A DNA stretch of 64,000 nt from Symbiodinium natans. Taxonomy: Eukaryota; Sar; Dinophyceae; Suessiales; Symbiodiniaceae. This document shows, piece by piece, positions 1-10,445 of this stretch. The notes under the pieces were generated by a model. The model worked only from the letters and a program-made list of their open reading frames with translations. It ran no database searches and was not told the origin of the DNA. The position numbers and the translations under genes were made by a program. The DNA is taken from NCBI GenBank assembly GCA_905221605.1, contig CAJNDS010000033.1, forward strand, positions 122,358 to 186,357, given 5' to 3'. Each line of letters begins with the position of its first letter. The first letter of the stretch is position 1.

Positions 1-2430
1 GGAGGTAGTACGTGTCTTTCTGGCTTCTTTCCGTAGCTTTGTGATCCAAGCTTCTGATGAACAACCCTGCTTCCCGAATGAGAAGTTCCTTTGCTGGAGT
101 ACTTACATGCTTATTTTGGATGCCTTACTTGCACATTTCAGCCAGCAAGAGTTTCTACGCCATTGTTCTCGTCATGCTCACGTTATATTGTGACAGAAAA
201 GTTGTTTGTGCAGACCGCAGCCGGGGGTAGGGTTCGCTTTCAAGGGCTTCAAAGGCCGGGTGCGGCGTAACCCTTCCTTCCTATTGTAGTTTTTTTTTAA
301 AAATGTCGTCGCGTAGTCGCTGTTGGATGATCTTGCAAGTCTAGTCTGTGGAGGTTAGAGTTGCGGCCCACTGGACAACCCCATTGTCTTGGAAACCAGT
401 CGTCAGGTTCACTTCGTGCAGGTGACAGAAGACCAGGAAGGTGCGAAAGATGCATAGAAATCCGAAGCCCTTCGGCCGCCCTTAGGGTTTGGTGACAATC
501 AGAGGCCCAGGGGCCAAAGGCCATTCTCAGTAGAGTGGTATGAGTGTTGTGAAGGAGCAGCTTCCAATATGACCTCCAGACCAAAACCCAAGTGTTTGGG
601 GCTCAGGGCTTCTTATCAGAGTTGACCAAATATGGTGACTATAGCCTCTGACGGACTGCGGCAGCTTTCCTGCAAGAATCTTTCTCGAGACTGATAAACC
701 CTAAACTCTGACTTTACACCCATCCTCTAAAACACTCAAGAAATCAGAGGCGCTTGCACTTACTTGAGACATTCTTCAAGCTTTAAACTAAGTTGTTTCA
801 AGTTTCACAAGGGCGTCCGACTTGGACTACTTGCTAGGTGGAGGTTGATCTGAAAATTCTTCTCAGTTGCGCAGAAGTATGGTAGGGGCCCTTTATATAC
901 TTGCGTAGGTTACAAACCGTATTGTAGCATAGAACATAGCCCAAAACCTACAAACCCTAAACCCTAAACCCTGTAGTTCCCAAGCCCGTTAGTAGAGTGG
1001 AGTGAGGCCGGTTGTGTTCATCAGATGCCACGTGCTCTCGCTGATTCCGTGTGCATCCTTCTAATCTGTTGTCGAGACGCTGAAAAACGGCGTCCAAAGA
1101 ACCGGCTCTTCGTCGGAGAACTCCTTCAACCGAAAACCCTACATCCTAAACGGTCCTAAATCCTAAGCCCTAAACCCCAATCCTCCCACACCCCAAATCC
1201 CACAGTACAAGCACCAACCTTACCTCAATGACATCATCTGAGAACTCGAAGAGAACCGAGGAGAGCCGCTGTCAAGTGCCCCCGCATACACATTGCGGCT
1301 AGCCGAGTAACGGCCATACAATTGAGAGCCATCCTTTGGCCCCTTCTGGCCTTTGGACCGGGCCTTTGCTTTGAGGCTTCTCCCTTCATTGAGCATCTTT
1401 AGCGAGAGTCTAGGCCCTAGGCCCCTCCCCCCCCCCCCCCGAGACTTCCCTGAATCATTGGGCATAGGCAAGGAGAAATACGAAGAAAAGGCAGTTGAGT
1501 TTTTGTCCAGGAGCCATCAGCTGCTAGCTCCTTGCCCTAATAAGGAATTGTCCAGCTCGAGAGGCTCCAAGCAACAGCCTGGGGCGCGCTGAAATGAGGT
1601 TGTTCTAAGTCAGGGCCCCCTAAACCCAGCTTCCCCCAAAGGCACCCTAAAGCCCAAAACAAGCACTAAACACCATGAAGGGGTCCTGGCTTCAGAACCC
1701 CACCAAATTGCGTGTGAATCCTGTTTCGAAACCTTGCAAGGCGACTGCAACGAGATACAAGTTTCTGGCTGAGCTTAGAAGCTTTAAGGGCTGCTGGTTT
1801 AGGGGTTCTTGCTTAAGGCTTGAAGGTCAGTACTTTTGCAACATACCGCAAGCTACAAGGCTAAAGGGTCTAGGGTTTAGGGTTTAGATCTTACTGATTT
1901 AGGGGTACAAATTCTGTGGGGGGATCCCAGGAGGGGTCCCGGGGGGGGGTCTGCGGGGGATCAAGTTTTGCGGCAGGTTTTTGGCCGCCCTCCCTGTAGG
2001 AGCTGCCGACAGGCAAGACCCGCCACGGGATCGGTTTGCAGCTCCTCCAAGCGATCTGGGGGGGTCCCACAGGGCGAGGGGGGGGGGGTGCGTCACTAAA
2101 GTCGCAAAAAGGGGGGAAGGGTTGGGTTAGGGGGGGAAGGAGACCGGATCCCGTGTCTGCTTGTTCCAAACGCCTCTCGGCCGGAGGCCGAGGCGAATTA
2201 GACGATCACTCATGGTGCGCCTCCGCAGCACGAGTTGCTGGACATCACATCAGATGTCAACGTGCAGCTGGCATTGTTGTTATCTGATGTTGATGCGTTT
2301 TACTGGAATTAAAAGAAGATCATTGACATGTTGACATGTTCCCTCACCGCCTTTGTGGCTTGAAAAGGAAAGGTAACGCGCCTACTTCCATGGCTGAGAG
2401 CCTTTTCATCCCAGAGCTTCCAAAAGACCT
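1..2430. other. Gene-poor stretch with degenerate telomere-type repeats
   Basis: No convincing exon was seen on either strand. Short runs related to CCCTAAA/TTTAGGG occur near 945-975, 1133-1195 and 1858-1888, mixed with drifted forms. C and G homopolymers occur near 1427-1440, 1940-1950 and 2082-2092. Short open frames here are GC-driven and overlap one another in several frames. Confidence 0.5.
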
Positions 2431-2439
2431 TAAACCAGA

Positions 2440-2665
2440 AAAAGCACCACAATATAAGGAAACCTTCCTTAAAAAGACACCTTATTTAAAGTGTTTTCCT
2501 TAATGAAGGACTAAAAGTGCTTAAATAAGGTCTAAAGTCTTTAAATACAGGAAAAAACACCTTAAATTCAAGGTGCGTTGCCTTATTTAAGGTTGGAAAC
2601 CTTAAATAAGGACTGTTTTCCGTCAATCGTTTAGGGTGTTTTTTTAGTGAGAAAAAGTGCTTAAA
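2440..2665. repeat. Cluster of CCTTATTTAAGG inverted repeats
   Basis: An AT-rich patch built from CCTTAAATAAGG and its reverse complement. The clearest unit, 2581-2611, is a perfect hairpin with 14-bp arms (CCTTATTTAAGGTT) and a 3-nt loop. Partial arms recur upstream from about 2450. It could be a decayed foldback element. No gene overlaps it. Confidence 0.6.
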
Positions 2666-2719
2666 TGTGGAAACAGCGGTGCTAACGAAAAGGCCAAATG
2701 ATGCTCAATCACGCATCCC

Positions 2720-2975
2720 ACAAAACTGCTGCGTTCACACGCTGTGAGCACACTTGGATCTCTCTCCATGCGCCAAGAAACGTGTCCCGGCGAAAGGCTG
2801 TGTTGGAAGGGGTGGGTGTTTAAGCATGGGCTACATTTGCGACAAGACTGCTGTGTTCACACGCTGTGAGCACACTTGGATCTCTCCATGCGCCAAGAAA
2901 CGTGTTCCGGCGAAAGGTTACATATTCGTCCTACGTTGCCAGCACACTGGGATCTCTCTCTCCCTGCAAGAGACA
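2720..2975. repeat. Tandem duplication, unit about 120 bp
   Basis: A block around 2722-2800 (GTTCACACGCTGTGAGCACA then GGATCTCTC and CGCCAAGAAACGTGT) recurs almost unchanged at 2843-2920. A third, degraded partial copy lies at about 2940-2975. Point differences and a 2-bp length change separate the copies, so the duplication is not brand new. Confidence 0.7.
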
Positions 2976-3483
2976 TACTCGGACCAAAAGGCCGTCTCGC
3001 GCCGCCCCAAGCATGGATGATTTTGAATTACGGACGCCAGGCCCAGTTTTACAGTCATTACGCTCTCGGGAACCCGTGACCCGAAAACCTAGTCACCGCT
3101 CCTTTGCTTTACAGATTGTAGACTGTAGACCCCATAAGCGTATCCATTGTTGGGGAATTTCTGGATCTTAACTGTGCATCTGGATTACATGGCTCAGAAT
3201 GAGATGATGATATCAATGAACTTGGGCAATGAAGGTTTCGCCCAGTTGCATGCCTTACTTGGAGCGTGGATCCACGCTTGATTAACGTGTACCACATGTT
3301 TGGTGGCTTCATAGTTTCACCTGTTGCTTTACTTGCCGCATGAACATGACCACTTGCACATGCGTCTGATGTTCGTTTGATTTTGCGAATGGAAAGTGAT
3401 ATGAATGGAGGTAGACGCTTTGTTGCAGAAGTGTAGCAGTAGATGATGGCAGGACGCCGTTCGCATGGCAGCATACATTGCCC

Positions 3484-4357
3484 AGGCTGATCTTTCACAT
3501 CTCTTGCAAAACATTCAGCATGATGCAGCTGTTATTGGTGGAGCCAGCCTGTACCTTCAGTTGTCGAGTCGTAGGTCCACGAGGACTTTTTTGGCGATGA
3601 CGCTTCGTTGCGTAACTGCTGCAATTATGGTGCTAGGTGCACCGAGCGGCCAGATCTAGCAGAGTGTCTTGGATGCGAGGGGGATTTGGATGTCCTTGTG
3701 CAGACCCGTGCGCAGCCCTGGACAACATGAGTGCTTCACGCCATTTTGTACCCTTTTCAGGCCCTTGGAAGCCCCCCCCCCCCTTCAATGCAGTATCAAG
3801 ACTCGTTCAAAGAGACTGGTTGGGCACTAAGAGGGTTGGCGGCGACGTCATTGTCGAGCTGTTCCGCATGATACTGAGGGGCGCAAAGCGAGAGATATCG
3901 GCAGAGCAACAGTGGTCACAAATCCTACACCTTACTTCCACCCGCTCTCTGGCATTTTATGTCGCAAGCTTTGGGCTAATCTAACTTCCCCGAGTCCGAG
4001 GAGCCAGTGGTGCAATTGATGACCAAGGAGTTCAAAGACGAGATGCTTGAGGAAACCAAGGGCATGCTTCACCCTGACCTTAATGTCCCGAAATCAATAG
4101 AAAGGGCAGCTAAACTTGCAATAGAAGTCCAAAACATCAAGGTTGCCTGGCTAAATAATCCTGGCGATGAGACGCTCCAAGAAAAATTCTACGATGATTT
4201 GCGAAGCGCTGTGACCGCACTTGACGGAGTCTTCCACTTCCATCACATCTTCACACACATCCACGCAGAGTTCGACACTTACTTGGACCTCAAGTTCGAC
4301 ACAGACCACATTGAGATCTACGAACTTGAGCGAAATGGGAGCCATGGGAACCATTAA
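3484..4357 (+). CDS. Coding-like cluster, probable fragments of a multi-exon gene
   Basis: Three neighbouring plus-strand segments look protein-coding but lie in different frames. First, 3484-3574 follows an acceptor-like CCCAG and may end at AG|GTCCAC. Second, about 3795-3920 encodes a helical, charged stretch including RDWLGTKRVGGDVIVELFRM. Third, 3984-4357 is a 116-residue-scale acidic reading frame containing KEFKDEMLEETKGM and PKSIERAAKLAIEV and a histidine-rich FHFHHIFTHIH patch, ending in TAA. The third segment has balanced amino-acid use and no low complexity. Splice phases between the segments could not be made to agree with certainty, so this may be a gene with unrecognised introns or a decayed copy. 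The family is not recognised. Confidence 0.35.
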
Positions 4358-4359
4358 CT

Positions 4360-5295
4360 GTGGGGATCGTCCTTGGTGTCCTCGCAGCTCGTTGCCTTGG
4401 TCTCTGTGGCTGTGGCTGGTTGAGACTAAGGTGGACAGCTGGAAGAGAGCCGCAACCTGCAGAGCCCCCGTGCACGCGGGTGCCGGAATCATGGGCAGAT
4501 CATGAACCGAAGCCTCCCGAGCGCAAGCTTCGGCTTTGCTGGCCGCTGAGGATGGCCCGATGTTATGCCCGGGAGGGCCAGTCAGATTTAACTCCGCCGG
4601 CTAAGCGCAGGGGATATGCTAAGTCAAAATCAGGGGAATCAGTATTGCGTTTCATTGCATGGGGCTTAGGGTTTGGGGCTGATCTCAAAAGATCATGAAT
4701 CCCTGGCGGGACCCATCTGCCGGATGGGGTGTGGGGATGCTCACGTGCATCAGAGAAAGCCTAAATCTAAAAGGATCGTATTGAACTAAGCCACATATTC
4801 TTCTGGGCATGAGATGGGCCGAAATGCCCGTGTTCCATTGAGATCTTGGACGAACTGGGCCACTTGGCCAGGATGGTTTTTGGAAATGATCAGAATTCTC
4901 AATCTTAAATCGGCGCGATATTTACATGGACTGGTGGGTCAAAACTTTGTAGAACAAGAGTTTTATGAACTGATCAAAGTTTTCTTATAGGCATGATGAG
5001 GTAAGATTTGGAAATTCGATTTTTGATTGATATTAATTGAGGATATTCTCATTAAAAATATTATAAGTGTCTCCGAATAATATGATATTGATGAATGATT
5101 ATTGTATGGGTGATTCACGAATATCGTACTTTCTAGATTATTTGATTGATATACTTCTTTTACAAATTTCGAGGATAACAATCCGATTTCTTTTGTAAGA
5201 TTCGTGTGTTTAGATGGGAGATATTGGCTTGTGTTTCTTTGGACCGGAGGGTTTTCGAGTAGAAGTCTCGATTGAACTCTTCGAGCAGGATATTA
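4360..5295. other. No gene seen; start of the AT-rich block
   Basis: Nothing supportable as a gene. Base composition changes visibly near 4880-4930 from mixed to AT-rich, and the AT-rich character continues with interruptions to about 16450. Confidence 0.5.
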
Positions 5296-5301
5296 ATTGA
5301 G

Positions 5302-5480
5302 GACGTTCGGTGCGTTGTCGGTGCGTCGTCGGTGCGTCGTCGGCTCGTCGTCGGTGCGTCATCGCGGTGTCGTCGGTGCGAGGTCGGTGCGTCGTCGGTG
5401 CGTCGTCGGTGCGTCGTCGGTGTGTCGTCGGCGGGTCGTCGTGTGTCGTTTGTATGCTGTCGGTGCGTCGTCGTGCGGGG
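5302..5480. repeat. GTGCGTCGTCG minisatellite
   Basis: About fifteen imperfect copies of a 10-11 bp unit, GTCGTCGGTGC. Long frames through it translate as arginine/serine/valine or threonine/aspartate/histidine repeats on opposite strands, as expected of a simple repeat rather than a gene. Confidence 0.8.
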
Positions 5481-5888
5481 AAGCGTCGTCACGCGTCTAT
5501 ATTTTCGTACGTCCATTTGATTTTGCGTTATCTTGTGCCTATATATTATCGTACGTTTTCGTGGGTTATTATGATTTTATTCTGGGAAATATTTCTAAGG
5601 GTGGGGGTGCTTTATATTATTTATTCAATGTTTCGTGGAAATATTTTTAGGAGAACGGAAATATTATTAAGAGAATTCTTTTTGTAGTTTTGATAATATT
5701 ATTGTTTGAATATCTTGCTTACTTAAAGATTTGAATAATATTCTTTCATTTCTAGGAAACCTAAGGAGGATCAATCACTTGCTTCTTGGATGATTTAGGC
5801 CCTAATCTTTGTCGGGATATCTCTAGTCTTCCTGATCTTTCTGCTCTGTGCTTGCAAGGGCCGCCCGGCTTGCTTCTTGTAATCCCTT

Positions 5889-6110
5889 TTGATCACCCTA
5901 GTGGTTTAGGTCCCTTCCCCTTGAAGCTCAGTTGCTTTGCTGACCAATAGTGTCTCCCTAGTGGTTACCTTGGCGGTTTAGGCTCCACCCCCTTCACTCT
6001 TGATGGTTATCCTAGTGGTTTGGTCCGAAGCCCTGCTCACCTTGGCCATGTTGGTCGTCCTGAAGACCCAAACCCTAGTGGTTCCCCTAGTGGTTTAGGC
6101 CCTTGCCCCG
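5889..6110. repeat. CCTAGTGGTTTAGG dispersed short repeats
   Basis: The motif CCTAGTGGTTTAGG, complete or partial, occurs at least six times between 5892 and 6105. Copies are separated by 25-50 bp of C-rich spacer such as CCCTTCCCC and CCCTTGCCCC. No reading frame is maintained. The nature is unknown; it may be part of a larger satellite. Confidence 0.55.
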
Positions 6111-6409
6111 CTAGATATCGATAATTTTTCGATTTCTCCCCTCTCAAAATAAGGACCATATGTTATCGTATATTATCGTCTATCATCGTGGGGGGGATTA
6201 TATATCATCGTATATTTATAATACACAGATTTATTCTTTTGTTCGTATATTTAATATTCCAAGCATCGGTCATTATTCCGAGGCGTCATGGTCGGTCCAT
6301 GGATATTATTAATTCCCATATGAATCATATTTATGATTTCATATTTATGATTTCATTTATAATATGGAAATATTCTTATGGATTTAAGGAAAAGATAAAA
6401 ATACCCTCC

Positions 6410-6900
6410 CGAGTCGTCGGTCTAAGAGACTTCTATTCCCAAAAGCACCAATTAAGAAACGAAGTGAAATCCGAGAACCAATTCAAATTAAAAGAGCCAT
6501 AACACGAATTTCGTGCTCTCCAAGATGCCCCATCGTGCTCAAAATTAAAAGCTCACCACCACCCCCAATTACAAAGGGCATCCCAGAAAGACGAAAAGAA
6601 GAGAAAGACATCGGAAATTCCGAGAATACGACACGTCCCATTGAAATGCAAAATCAAATTTCGGGGCAAGAGACTTCTGCTCCCAAAAGCACCAATTAGA
6701 GAAAGAAAAAGATTCCCAATATCGACGCAAGAGATTTCTGCTCCTAAGGGAGAAACGAAATTCCATAACCTAAAAAATTCGTGAATAACCAGAAATGTCA
6801 TCCTTCCGGTGTAGCAGGCTTCCATTCCCATGAATACCAAAAAAGAAATATATCCATCTTCCATCATTCGTCATAGCTCACCTGCGCTGAGGGGATATCC
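6410..6900 (-). repeat. 5'-truncated copy of the retroelement 3' end
   Basis: Read on the minus strand, this block matches, with substitutions and indels, the sequence that follows the reverse-transcriptase stop at 10446. Shared landmarks in the same order are GATGGATAT, TTTCGTCTTTCTGGGATGCC, AATTGGGGGTGGTGG, CATCTTGGAGAGC and AATTGGTGCTTTTGGG. Truncated 3' ends are the usual product of target-primed reverse transcription by non-LTR elements. The block has no coding capacity. Confidence 0.6.
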
Positions 6901-8396
6901 TAATATAGAATAATAGGATATGCAGGGCAGAATATTATAATTGGATTCTAAGGATGAATATTTTGATTTCAATATATAATAATAGATATATATATATGCC
7001 AAGCATCGACTTGGGATTGATCATCGGCAAAATGAGATGCCTGAGCCTTTCTTGAAGAAGCGTCGATCGGGAGAGCCTTTTCCTTTGCCCTTTCCTTTTC
7101 GTCGGCCCTTGGTTCCTATCTTCATTCCTCAATAATAGGATATGAAGGGAAGAATATTACGATTGGATTCTAAGGGCGAATATTTTGATTTCATTGATAT
7201 CGTTCGGAAGTTCGTGATGGTGATTTCGATTTTGAATGGGAGGAATAATGAATTCTCTTAATTAATATTTTTTGAGAATATATATTTCTCGTACCATATC
7301 ATCTTATAGATAATCTCTTACGAATTTTTGGAATGTGAGGAAATGATAATATTCATATTCTAGTTATTAAAACCATGTGGAATTTATATTCCTATTTGGT
7401 GGTTGATTGGCCGATTATTGGCATCTCAACGAACGATCTTCTTATAATTTCTGGATAGTCCGCCTTTGGCGCCAGTAGAAGAAGGTTATTTTCATTTAAG
7501 CGTCTTGAAATATATTTCTTATCTCAATTGACTGCTTATAAATTTAAGTTCTAGAGTCCCGTGTTGGTTCCCTTGCTTCTTGGGTTCCTCGTACTCCCGT
7601 AATTCGGGGTGGTGACGGGTCTTTTCCTTTGGGAGTATAAGGACTCTGTGCTTTCGTGGGTATTGTTCGTGGCTCTCGAATGGACACATTGAAGTATAAT
7701 TCCTAAGCATTTTCTTTTTCATGGGAGTAGAAGTCTCTCAACGATAGAGGATATTTAACTCGTGCTTTTGTTCTATTTGGTATTTTTGAGACGATACTTA
7801 ATTCGTATTTCTGGGAACATAAGTTTCTCGCACGGAGATCTCTCCTAATCTACTGATACTAGGTATTTTAAGGTCTTGAATGATATTGTTCAATATAGGT
7901 TGCTTAATTATACAGTATTGTCTTTAGAATAAAATATTTCGTCTGGCGAAAAATAAAATATGAAGATAATTATATTTATATGATTATTGGTTTCTTCTAC
8001 GATACGTATAGAATGGCCGCTTAATGATCTTCGGCCATAATTTGGCATTCTAAAATATTGAACAAATTTAAGAATTTGGGAACTTGTAACATAAGCACTT
8101 CCGAGCTTCGAATTTTGGCTGCACGCTGCTGCTGGAAGCAGCGGGTCAACTCTTATTTTTTTCTGATGTATATGAATAAAGAGGCTAGTGGGGCGATATT
8201 GGAAATAATAAATGGGATAGAGGAATGGCAATTTTTAAGGTTTCTTTCTTAGATTACTATTATATTTATGCTTGAAATCTCGAGATATGGTAGGTCCTTC
8301 CAAAAGCGAAGTCGTTCTGAATATTTTCATGAGTTCGGTATTTGGATCTTGTTATGGAGCGATATTCAAATGATAACCCTACGATATTCATTTGGC
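6901..8396. other. AT-rich stretch without genes
   Basis: No exon recognised. Solo fragments of the GGGAGTAGAAGTCTCT motif occur near 7449, 7722 and 7805, in the opposite orientation to those at 6421 and 6661. GAATATATATTTCTC-like patches are frequent. Confidence 0.5.
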
Positions 8397-8789
8397 CGCC
8401 CGTGGAGCCAGATGTGTTGGTGCGCGAGGTTTTGTGTCAATTCTGTTCCGTTAATGTTGTGGCGGAGTTGAATGTGTTGGCACGCGAGGCTTTGTGATAA
8501 TTTTGTTCCTTTTTAATTATGATGTGGAGCTAGATGCATTGGTGCGCGAGGTTTTGTGACAATTTTGTTCCCTTTTAATGTTGTGGTGGAGCTAGATGTA
8601 TGGATGGGTTGGCGCGCGAGGTTTTATGAGAATTTTGATCCTTTTCAAAATTGCGTGGAGCTAGATATATAGATGTAGTGGCACGCGAGGTTTTGTGACA
8701 ATTTTGTTCCCTTTCATGTGGTGGATTGGCGCGCGAGGTTTTGCGATTTTTATATTCCCTTGTATTTTGTGGAGCTAGATATATATATG
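8397..8789. repeat. 62-69 bp satellite, left block
   Basis: About seven diverged units of the pattern TGGAGCTAGATGTA, TTGGCGCGCGAGGTTTTG, AATTTTGTTCCCTTTT, ATGTTGTGG. Unit starts lie near 8397, 8463, 8524, 8587, 8656, 8722 and 8770. Some units carry an extra TATAGATG that lengthens them from about 62 to 69 bp. The last unit is cut at 8789 by the telomere cassette. Confidence 0.8.
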
Positions 8790-8852
8790 GTTCAGCGTCC
8801 AGCGTCCTGGGCCCCCCCCCATGGTATCCCCCCCCCCCCAAGTCTACTCTAC

Positions 8853-9350
8853 GGTTCCTAAACCCTAAACCCTAAACCCTAAACCCTAAACCCTAAACCC
8901 TAAACCCTAAACCCTAAACCCCTAAACCCTAAACCCTAAACCCTAACCCTAAACCCTAAACCCTAAACCCTAAACCCTAAAACCTAAACCCTAACCCTAA
9001 ACCCTAAACCTTAAGTCTTAAACCTTAAACCCTAAACCTTAAAACCCTGAACCCTAAACCCTAACCCTAAAACCAACCCCCAACCACACCACAGGGGGGG
9101 GGGATCATCTTAGTACCCCATCCGCGGGGAAAACCCTAAACCCTAAACCCTAAACCCTAAACCCTAAACCCTAAAGCCCTAAACCGTAAACCCTAAACCC
9201 TAAACCCTAAAACCCTAAAACCCTAAAACCCTAAACCCTAAACCCTAAACCCTAAACCCTAAACCCTAAATCCTTAAAACCCTAAAACCCTAAAACCCTA
9301 AAACCCTAAACCCTAAACCCTAAACCAAACCCTAAAACCCTAAAACCAAC
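8853..9350 (+). repeat. Interstitial telomere array (CCCTAAA)n
   Basis: Tens of CCCTAAA units and variants (CCCTAA, CCCTAAAA, CCTTAAA) on the plus strand. The array is broken at 9068-9130 by a segment containing CCAACCACACCACAGGGGG, which recurs at 9345-9378 at the right end, so the interior is itself duplicated. This is the plant-type telomere sequence also reported for dinoflagellates. Its position inside another repeat shows it is not a chromosome end in this assembly. Confidence 0.9.
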
Positions 9351-9379
9351 CCCCAACCACACCACAGGGGGGGGGGGGT

Positions 9380-9386
<7 letters not shown>

Positions 9387-9417
<31 letters not shown>

Positions 9418-9437
9418 GGGTAGGGGGAGGGGGCGGG
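9387..9437. repeat. Long poly-G tract
   Basis: An uninterrupted run of roughly thirty G is followed by further G-rich sequence. It is a likely G-quadruplex former and also a place where assembly length may be unreliable. Confidence 0.85.
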
Positions 9438-9465
9438 GGCCCGCCGGGGCTGAATCATATATATG

Positions 9466-10020
9466 TATTGGCGCACGAGGTATTGAAGAATCTTGTTCCC
9501 TTTTACGTTGTGGTGGAGGCGCCAGAATTTGGGATAATTTTGTTCCCTTTTTTGGTGTTGTGGTGGAGCTAGATGTATAGATGTATTGGCATACGAGATC
9601 TTGTGATAATTTCTCTTTCCTTTTTATGTTGTGGTGGAGCTAGATGTATGGATGTGATGGCACACGAAATTTTGCGTCAGCTTTGGTCCCTTTCATGTGG
9701 GGGTGGAGCTAGATGTGTTGGCACACGAGGTTTTGAGACAGTGTTTATTCCCTTGCATTTTATGGTGGAGCTGGATCTATAGATGTATTGGCACGAGAGG
9801 TTTTATATCAATTTTGTTCCCTTTTATGTTGTGGTGGAGCTAGATATGTTGGCGCGCGAGGTTTTGGGACAATTTTGTTCTGTTTTTATGTTGTGATGGA
9901 GCTAGATGTATAGATGTGGTGGCACGTAAGGATCTGGGAGAATTTTGATCCCTTTTATGTTGTAGTGGAACTAGATGTGATGGCGCGCGAGGTGTTGTGA
10001 TAATTTTGTTCCCAGACCTT
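9466..10020. repeat. 62-71 bp satellite, right block
   Basis: Continuation of the left block in the same orientation. Units begin near 9564, 9635, 9704, 9766, 9835, 9897 and 9966. The last five intervals alternate 69, 62, 69, 62 and 69 bp, the longer form carrying the TATAGATG insertion. This suggests a higher-order dimer of about 131 bp. The array stops where the retroelement 3' end begins. Confidence 0.8.
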
Positions 10021-10445
10021 CAAAGGAACTCCCAGGTGGATTCGGGCCGAGTGGCATCTGCACCCAAAAGCACCAATTATCTTGCGAATTAAGTGAAACT
10101 CCTCGCCCAAGCGGCATGTGCGCCCAAGCAACTGAAAGGGAATCCATAGCCAGAAAAACAAGAAGAATTTCGAGCTCTCCAAGACGCCTCGACGTGCTTA
10201 AAAGCCCGCCACCACCCCCAATTACGAGGCATCCCAGAAAGACGAAAGGGAAAAGAGAATCGAAGATTCCCAAAGGCATCTATCAAACGTGAGACAAGCC
10301 ATCGAAAGAAATAAAGTATTCCGACGGCACAAAACGTGACTTCAAACTCCACAAATATCCATCATACTCAGAAGTTAGGCTCGGTCCATGATCCTGCGTG
10401 AGGGGCATCCTGCAAAGGGTTCAAATGAAAGAGAATGTTCATGAA

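Larger units (their letters stand above)
8790..9456. mobile_element. Telomere-repeat cassette with 9-bp target duplication
   Basis: The 9-mer ATATATATG at 8781-8789 is repeated directly at 9457-9465, and the satellite unit continues across the insert. The insert starts GTTCAGC and ends GCTGAATC, a short imperfect inverted repeat. Just inside are C10-ATGGTAT-C11 on the left (8811-8838) and its inverse G11-TACCAT-TG(n) on the right (9366-9430). The interior is a CCCTAAA array. A 9-bp duplication fits Mutator-type transposition, but the target is AT-simple, so chance identity and microhomology repair remain possible. No transposase frame is present, so if it is a transposon it is non-autonomous. 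Confidence 0.55.

Noticed and set aside
5160-5687. Threonine/aspartate/arginine repeat proteins on both strands
   Set aside because: Translations of the GTCG minisatellite, open in several frames at once.
8853-9350. A true chromosome end
   Set aside because: The satellite continues on both sides of the array, so it is internal.
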